Source of the DNA: Spirochaetia bacterium | GTDB lineage: Bacteria; Spirochaetota; Leptospirae; Leptospirales; Leptonemataceae | DNA length: 9,625 nucleotides | NCBI GenBank assembly: GCA_016195395.1 | Contig: JACPZR010000078.1 | Coordinates: 1 to 9,625 of the forward strand | Direction: 5' to 3' | In this document: in pieces, positions 6,165 through 9,625 of the stretch | Numbering within the stretch: the stretch's first letter is position 1 | Layout: the number at the start of each line of letters is the position of its first letter | Notes under the pieces: model-generated | Database searches by the model: none | What the model saw: the letters and a program-made list of their open reading frames with translations, nothing else | Told to the model about the DNA's origin: nothing | Translations under genes and position numbers: made by a program

Positions 6165-6614
6165 TCACAACGCGCCCAGGCTGCGGAGTTCCGCCATGAT
6201 CTCTTGTATAACGTCATCACCAAAAACTTTCCGCACCGTTGTTTGGTGATCCGCCAAAAAATCTCGAACCGACCAGCTGGTTCCATTCCCGCCATAACGA
6301 TCGTCCTGACCTATACAGATTTCCACCGGCTGAATGACCAAAGAATATCCACCGTTCTGCCAGCTTCTGCTTACCAAGGCCGACGAACTCTCGGTCCCCG
6401 GTGCGGACTCGAGCGCTTGCAGCGCCTCGCGCAGGACAGGGGCGCCCATGAAACGACGGACGGCTTCATGCCCCAAGCCGCGGTCCACGAAGTCCCGCAG
6501 GGAAATGTCGGTGCCCGACTCTGCGGCGTTCAGTCCAAAGCCTGCCAGACGCACAAGCGCCGGACTGATCGAAATTGATGTATCTCCCTGAGTCCAAGTC
6601 TTCCACTCCGCCAT
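6165..6614 (-). CDS. Uncharacterised soluble protein, 149 aa
   Basis: This is a probable cytoplasmic protein with no signal peptide or membrane segment. The composition is that of a normal globular protein: MAEWKTWTQGDTSISISPALV at the start, a Gly/Ser-rich middle, and an amphipathic C-terminal helix (VFGDDVIQEIMAELRSL). The start at 6614 is supported by GGGGA just upstream; the frame stays open to 6680, but that extension is Arg/Ala-rich and looks non-coding. An overlapping plus-strand frame at 6204-6578 exists but reads as low-quality protein. I recognise no domain. The pattern of short helices with a C-terminal acidic helix could suit an immunity or effector-partner protein, but nothing nearby supports that. 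Confidence 0.6.
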   Translation of the reverse strand: MAEWKTWTQGDTSISISPALVRLAGFGLNAAESGTDISLRDFVDRGLGHEAVRRFMGAPVLREALQALESAPGTESSSALVSRSWQNGGYSLVIQPVEICIGQDDRYGGNGTSWSVRDFLADHQTTVRKVFGDDVIQEIMAELRSLGAL

Positions 6615-6852
6615 GTATTCCCCAACCGCGCGCAGCCCCGCCCGGAGAGCGGGTAACGCTCGTGCGCGCGCCGCAACCACAAAACGTCACAGACACCAAG
6701 CGGGACCGCGAAGCCCTCAACCAAAAATCGATACGCCTAAAGAACTAGATTAAGGGTTGCCAACGGACGATTTTTCTAACGCCGTTAGGTGAAATATTCT
6801 TGACATGCGTTTTCATGCTATTACGAAGCTGACATCGAGGTAACTCACAAAG
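6615..6852. promoter_or_regulatory. Intergenic region upstream of the lipase-like gene
   Basis: This divergent gap of 238 bp becomes AT-rich near its right end. It contains a short dyad, CTAACG-C-CGTTAG, at 6776-6788, and a perfect TTGACA at 6800-6805. The best -10 candidates downstream are TACGAA (6822-6827, 16-bp spacer) and an extended TGcTATTAC (6816-6824, only 13 bp from the -35), neither convincing. A GAGG at 6837-6840 lies 12 bases before the ATG at 6853. The dyad just upstream of the -35 could be an activator or repressor site for the cluster. I see nothing in 6660-6770. Confidence 0.4.
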
Positions 6853-7734
6853 ATGACAAAAACAAAAGTGTTCATCCTCGGCATGCTCGCATCTCTCGTT
6901 CTGGGAACCACGAGCCTGTCAGCGGAGAAAAAAATATTCATTCACGGATACTCACCGGTTGCTTGGGACGGTTTTGCAAACTCGCAGTGCCAAAATCAAA
7001 CCTCCTGCGCATATTGGGGGGATTTGAAACTTACCAACGGTCGCTTCGTAGGCTGGATTTCACATATGCCGTGGCCCTATTTCGGCGTGCCGCGTCTTAT
7101 GGAAGTCTTGAATCAACAGTGCCGCGGCGCGGAACCATGCCAGATTCTCTGTCACTCCACCGGCTGCCCCATCACGGGTTACGTGCTGGATCACAATCCG
7201 GGATATAACATCTCGAGCGTTGTGAATCTCGCAGGCGCATCCGGCGGATCTGAACTGGCCACGCTCGCTGCGTGGATCAAGAATCTGTTGGGACCGCTTC
7301 AGTGGATCGCAGAACTGATCAATGGTCAGGGCAACTACTTCCTGATTCCGGGCGTTACCCGCGCTTTGTACGATCACAATGACACGTCGGGCGTTCCGAT
7401 TTCTGTTGTTGTTGGATCAAAGGGCGAATGGTACTCTTGGGCAGTATTCCCCGGCAAGAACGACGGTGTCGTCGCATTCCACAGCTCCGCAGGGTATGTG
7501 AAAGCGTTCTCAGCTGACGTTGTGTCCGGAGCCACAGAGTTCTGCTGGAAAACGGGCCAGAGCTGCTGGCGCGCATGGTGGGGTCACACCTACTGCGTAA
7601 GCTATCCGTATCCCAGCTCCTGCGGTGTAGCGCGTTGGAATAATCACTTCCTCCAGTCGGGTATGCCGAATGGCGGATATGGTCAGTACAACCACGGCGA
7701 AGTCGGCCGCACCCAGTCGCTCTACCACAGATAA
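6853..7734 (+). CDS. Secreted cysteine-rich lipase-like alpha/beta hydrolase
   Basis: This 293-residue protein has a clear signal peptide (MTKTKVF, hydrophobic 7-22, cleavage near LSA-EKK at 24). The mature part starts with KKIFIHGYSP, an oxyanion-strand HG as in lipases. The nucleophile elbow is ILCHSTGCP with Ser102, so the first glycine of the usual GxSxG is replaced by Cys100, while Gly104 is kept. Candidate acid and base are Asp204 in GKNDGVVAF and His281 in YNHGEVG. Ten cysteines (46, 52, 90, 96, 100, 105, 231, 238, 248, 257), several in closely spaced pairs, suggest a disulfide-stabilised extracellular enzyme. The substrate is unknown; lipid or ester hydrolysis is inferred from fold motifs. 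It is first in a cluster with two envelope proteins and is followed by a strong terminator. It could instead be an inactive or non-lipase hydrolase. Confidence 0.75.
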   Translation: MTKTKVFILGMLASLVLGTTSLSAEKKIFIHGYSPVAWDGFANSQCQNQTSCAYWGDLKLTNGRFVGWISHMPWPYFGVPRLMEVLNQQCRGAEPCQILCHSTGCPITGYVLDHNPGYNISSVVNLAGASGGSELATLAAWIKNLLGPLQWIAELINGQGNYFLIPGVTRALYDHNDTSGVPISVVVGSKGEWYSWAVFPGKNDGVVAFHSSAGYVKAFSADVVSGATEFCWKTGQSCWRAWWGHTYCVSYPYPSSCGVARWNNHFLQSGMPNGGYGQYNHGEVGRTQSLYHR

Positions 7735-7744
7735 CAATTCGTAT

Positions 7745-7785
7745 CGACGCCTCCGGATTTCCGGGGGCGTCGTATTTCTTTTTCT
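7745..7785 (+). terminator. Intrinsic terminator between lipase-like gene and partner
   Basis: The arms CGACGCCTCCGG (7745-7756) and CCGGGGGCGTCG (7761-7772) pair over 12 bp with one G-U pair and an ATTT loop. A T-rich run (TATTTCTTTTTCT) follows. It lies 11 bases after the lipase-like stop, and its T-run ends 12 bases before the next start codon, so the downstream genes must be reached by read-through or by a promoter inside the lipase-like gene. Confidence 0.85.
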
Positions 7786-7797
7786 CCTGTCGAAATC

Positions 7798-9006
7798 ATG
7801 AAACACAAACGAGCCCTTTTTATCGCTGTCGGCGCAGCCGTGCCGCTCCTCGCCCTCATCATTTATTTTCTCAGCGCGGACACCAAGAAAAGACCGACAG
7901 ACCCCTTCGCGGAGCCCGGCACTCCTGAGTTCCAGCGCCAGGCGATGGACAGCGGGATGACGCCCAAGCAGGTGCTCGCCGCCTACAAAGAGTGGTCCCG
8001 ATTCCCTCCCAACTCACGCCCGTTGTCCAACGATCAGGTGGACGTTATCGATCACTACGTGGTGCATCTCCCATACCAACAAATGCTTTACCAAGAAGGT
8101 GATAAGCCTAAGCGGTCTGAGTATGCCTGCAATCTCCAGCCCCTCACACACACCGTAACAGAGGGCATGCAGATGCGCATAACGCTGCGTTGCCTGAAAG
8201 GATCCGCGGAAAAGCCCGATGGAAAACCCGTGCCGGTCACAATACAGGGAGTGACCTTGAAAAAGGTACTGCCCACCAAGAACATTCCCCTGCCCTCAAC
8301 CCTCGTTCAATTTGGAGACGACGGCCAGAACGGCGATGAGAAGGCGAATGACCAGACCTATACGTTCGTGTACACTCCGTCGCGCCAGGACTGGGCATAC
8401 ATGGAGTTTGAAACCACGTTTGAAATCCCTGATGAGACGCAGGGTCAGGCCCCGCGTCAGCATTTCATGAAAACAGGTTTCTTCTCGTCGCCCGTGGCTC
8501 CGGCAAAATTCAGCGGCCGCGTGACTGATGATGTGGAGAACGGCTCACTTGTGGTGAACGTTGAAGTCAACGTCTCCCAGCCGGGCCGTTACAGAATCTA
8601 CGCAAACCTCAAAGGCAAAGACGGGTATTTGGGAACGGCCAAGAATGAGTTGAAGCTTGCGGCAGGATCACACATGGTTCCGCTGCTGTTCTTTGGAAAG
8701 CTTTTCAGGGACAGGGAGATCGACGGACCGTACACCGTGACCGGCCTGCGCGGATACCGCGACACATTCTTCATGGATATGGATGCGCTTCAGGGTTCTC
8801 CCGAGCAGGCGGACGCATATATAAAGAAGATGTACACGGCAGTTGAAGGTGGACAAGTTTCAGACCCTGACAAACAGGTGATTCCAAACTGGAATGAAGA
8901 TTATACCACCAAAGAATACAAGTCCACACAGTTCTCTGAAAAAGAGTGGGATTCTCCTGAAAAGCGGACGCGTATGCAGTCCCTGGAAGATTACGCGCGT
9001 GAGTAG
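7798..9006 (+). CDS. Membrane-anchored periplasmic protein, choice-of-anchor-X-like
   Basis: This 402-residue protein has one N-terminal membrane segment (about 6-26, preceded by MKHKR) and no obvious cleavage site, so it is likely anchored in the inner membrane facing the periplasm. Next comes a conserved-looking helix and linker, MTPKQVLAAYKEWSRFPPNS (54-73). Two beta-rich regions follow: one with FGDDGQNGDEKAND (172-185) and one with GRYRIYANLKG (263-273) and FFGKLFRDREIDGPYTVTGL (298-317). I associate these with choice-of-anchor-X-type beta-sandwich proteins. The tail after 330 is charged and has low complexity. No catalytic motif is visible. The start is clear from the membrane segment but has no Shine-Dalgarno sequence. 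Its position after the lipase-like gene suggests a foldase, export or tethering partner, but it lacks the motifs of known Lif chaperones. Confidence 0.7.
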   Translation: MKHKRALFIAVGAAVPLLALIIYFLSADTKKRPTDPFAEPGTPEFQRQAMDSGMTPKQVLAAYKEWSRFPPNSRPLSNDQVDVIDHYVVHLPYQQMLYQEGDKPKRSEYACNLQPLTHTVTEGMQMRITLRCLKGSAEKPDGKPVPVTIQGVTLKKVLPTKNIPLPSTLVQFGDDGQNGDEKANDQTYTFVYTPSRQDWAYMEFETTFEIPDETQGQAPRQHFMKTGFFSSPVAPAKFSGRVTDDVENGSLVVNVEVNVSQPGRYRIYANLKGKDGYLGTAKNELKLAAGSHMVPLLFFGKLFRDREIDGPYTVTGLRGYRDTFFMDMDALQGSPEQADAYIKKMYTAVEGGQVSDPDKQVIPNWNEDYTTKEYKSTQFSEKEWDSPEKRTRMQSLEDYARE

Positions 9007-9544
9007 ATTCGCTGCCGTCCTGCCGTTGCTGGCGTTGACCGTGTGCGCGGCCAAACCACCGGCAAAAGGGATGCAGCTGGAGACGGATATTTCGTGGAGT
9101 GTAAGCGGAGTGGTTCAAAAACCCCGGGAGTTCAAAGTCGAGAAAGGAGCCGCGGTAAATCTGGAGCACCTGTTTTCTTTTCCGGTACAGGGAGACTGGC
9201 TGATCAATACCAAGTCGAAGAATTACTGGCTCATGATGCTGAGCTCCAAGCGCATCATTTCCGATGAGCAGTTCGCGCGCATGGACCGCCGCGAAATCTA
9301 CGACCAGTTCCGGACGCCTCGAACATTTCCCGTGGAGGGCATCCAGAGGCACCAGCTGACGCTGCTCAACGGCGACAAGGAAGTGAAGGCAATCAATAAC
9401 GTAAAAGGATCGTACACCGTAAGATCGGAACAGCGCGGCCTGTGTAACGTGTTCCTGTTCTCGTTGGACGCAGTCTTCACGGACGGCGCCGTGTCTTACC
9501 CTGTGCATGCGGAGGGTTTCAGTTCTGAATGTCCGGGAACGTGA
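8999..9544 (+). CDS. Small exported protein, possible lipoprotein, third gene of cluster
   Basis: This 181-residue protein has a short signal sequence (MSRFAAVLPLLALTVCAAKPP). LTVC could be a relaxed lipobox (Cys16) or cleavage could follow VCAA. The mature part has alternating hydrophobic pattern suggesting beta strands (DISWSVSGVVQKPREFKVEKG, FPVQGDWLIN, AVFTDGAVSYPVHAEGF), a charged stretch ISDEQFARMDRREIYDQF, and a probable disulfide between GLCNVF and SSEC near the C-terminus. The GTG start at 8999 overlaps the previous stop by 8 bp, indicating translational coupling; the frame is open further upstream, but those residues mirror the preceding gene. I recognise no family. Coupling to the anchored protein suggests the two products work together in the envelope. 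Confidence 0.72.
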   Translation: MSRFAAVLPLLALTVCAAKPPAKGMQLETDISWSVSGVVQKPREFKVEKGAAVNLEHLFSFPVQGDWLINTKSKNYWLMMLSSKRIISDEQFARMDRREIYDQFRTPRTFPVEGIQRHQLTLLNGDKEVKAINNVKGSYTVRSEQRGLCNVFLFSLDAVFTDGAVSYPVHAEGFSSECPGT

Positions 9545-9551
9545 TGCGAAT

Positions 9552-9616
9552 TTGACCTTGACGATAAGGCTCTATTTATAGAAAAATAGCGCGGCAGTGC
9601 GTTTCGGGGGAAACGC
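9552..9616. promoter_or_regulatory. Possible promoter and hairpin at right edge
   Basis: TTGACC (9552-9557) lies 17 bp before TTTATA (9575-9580), and TTGACG (9558-9563) is next to it, so a promoter toward the right is possible but weak. CTATTT (9572-9577) and AAATAG can pair, and GCGTTTC (9599-9605) pairs perfectly with GAAACGC (9610-9616) around a GGGG loop. No T-run follows the second hairpin, so it is not a typical terminator; it may be a leader structure of a gene beyond the edge. Confidence 0.25.
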
Positions 9617-9625
9617 GGTGGAGAC

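Noticed and set aside
6204..6591. Plus-strand frames opposite 6165-6614
   Set aside because: They are rich in Arg, Pro and Ser with no plausible start signal; the minus-strand frame has better composition and a ribosome binding site.
6700..6795. GTTAGGT at 6784-6790 as an integron attC core
   Set aside because: It matches GTTRRRY, but no RYYYAAC partner lies at a suitable distance upstream and no cassette-like structure or integrase is present.
7798..9006. Classical Lif lipase foldase
   Set aside because: The N-terminal anchor fits, but the Lif signature (RxxFDY-type motif) and its all-helical composition are absent.

Overview
The window is dense bacterial DNA of moderately high GC. It holds twelve recognisable or plausible protein genes, no RNA genes, no insertion sequence and no CRISPR array. 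The mix suggests a free-living Gram-negative bacterium: several secreted or membrane-anchored proteins, a long tandem-repeat propeller protein, a TetR regulator, an LpqC-type esterase and a VapBC pair. The propeller repeat style (SISTDGG / TTANGLG) and the looser export signals recall non-pathogenic Leptospiraceae such as Turneriella or Leptonema. That is an inference from memory and no marker gene confirms it.

Layout. 2-964 (+) is the 3' part of a beta-propeller protein with seven Asp-box repeats, cut by the left edge. 1028-2445 (-) is a two-gene unit: an eight-helix membrane protein of unknown function followed by an ABA4-like (DUF4281) membrane protein. It diverges from a WHG-type TetR regulator (2498-3160, +). 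A near-perfect 19-bp palindrome lies exactly between them. A secreted LpqC/PHB-depolymerase-like esterase follows the regulator (3210-4151, +).

4163-4792 (-) is a six-helix membrane protein of unknown function and 4962-5414 (-) is an exported protein with 12 cysteines. 5554-6124 (+) is a type II toxin-antitoxin pair (VapB-like, then VapC with PIN domain). In front of it are four symmetric copies of one half-site, two of which contain the candidate antitoxin start codons. 6165-6614 (-) is an uncharacterised soluble protein that converges on vapC.

6853-9544 (+) is a three-gene export cluster: a cysteine-rich lipase-like alpha/beta hydrolase, a membrane-anchored periplasmic protein with a choice-of-anchor-X-like region, and a small exported protein whose start overlaps the preceding stop. 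A strong intrinsic terminator sits between the first two genes and leaves no room for a conventional promoter behind it, which suggests attenuated read-through and unequal dosage. This cluster is the best candidate for an undescribed functional unit: a hydrolase with dedicated envelope partners, perhaps analogous to lipase plus foldase but unrelated in sequence. The TetR-controlled ABA4-like unit and the nested vapBC operator are the other two points worth checking.
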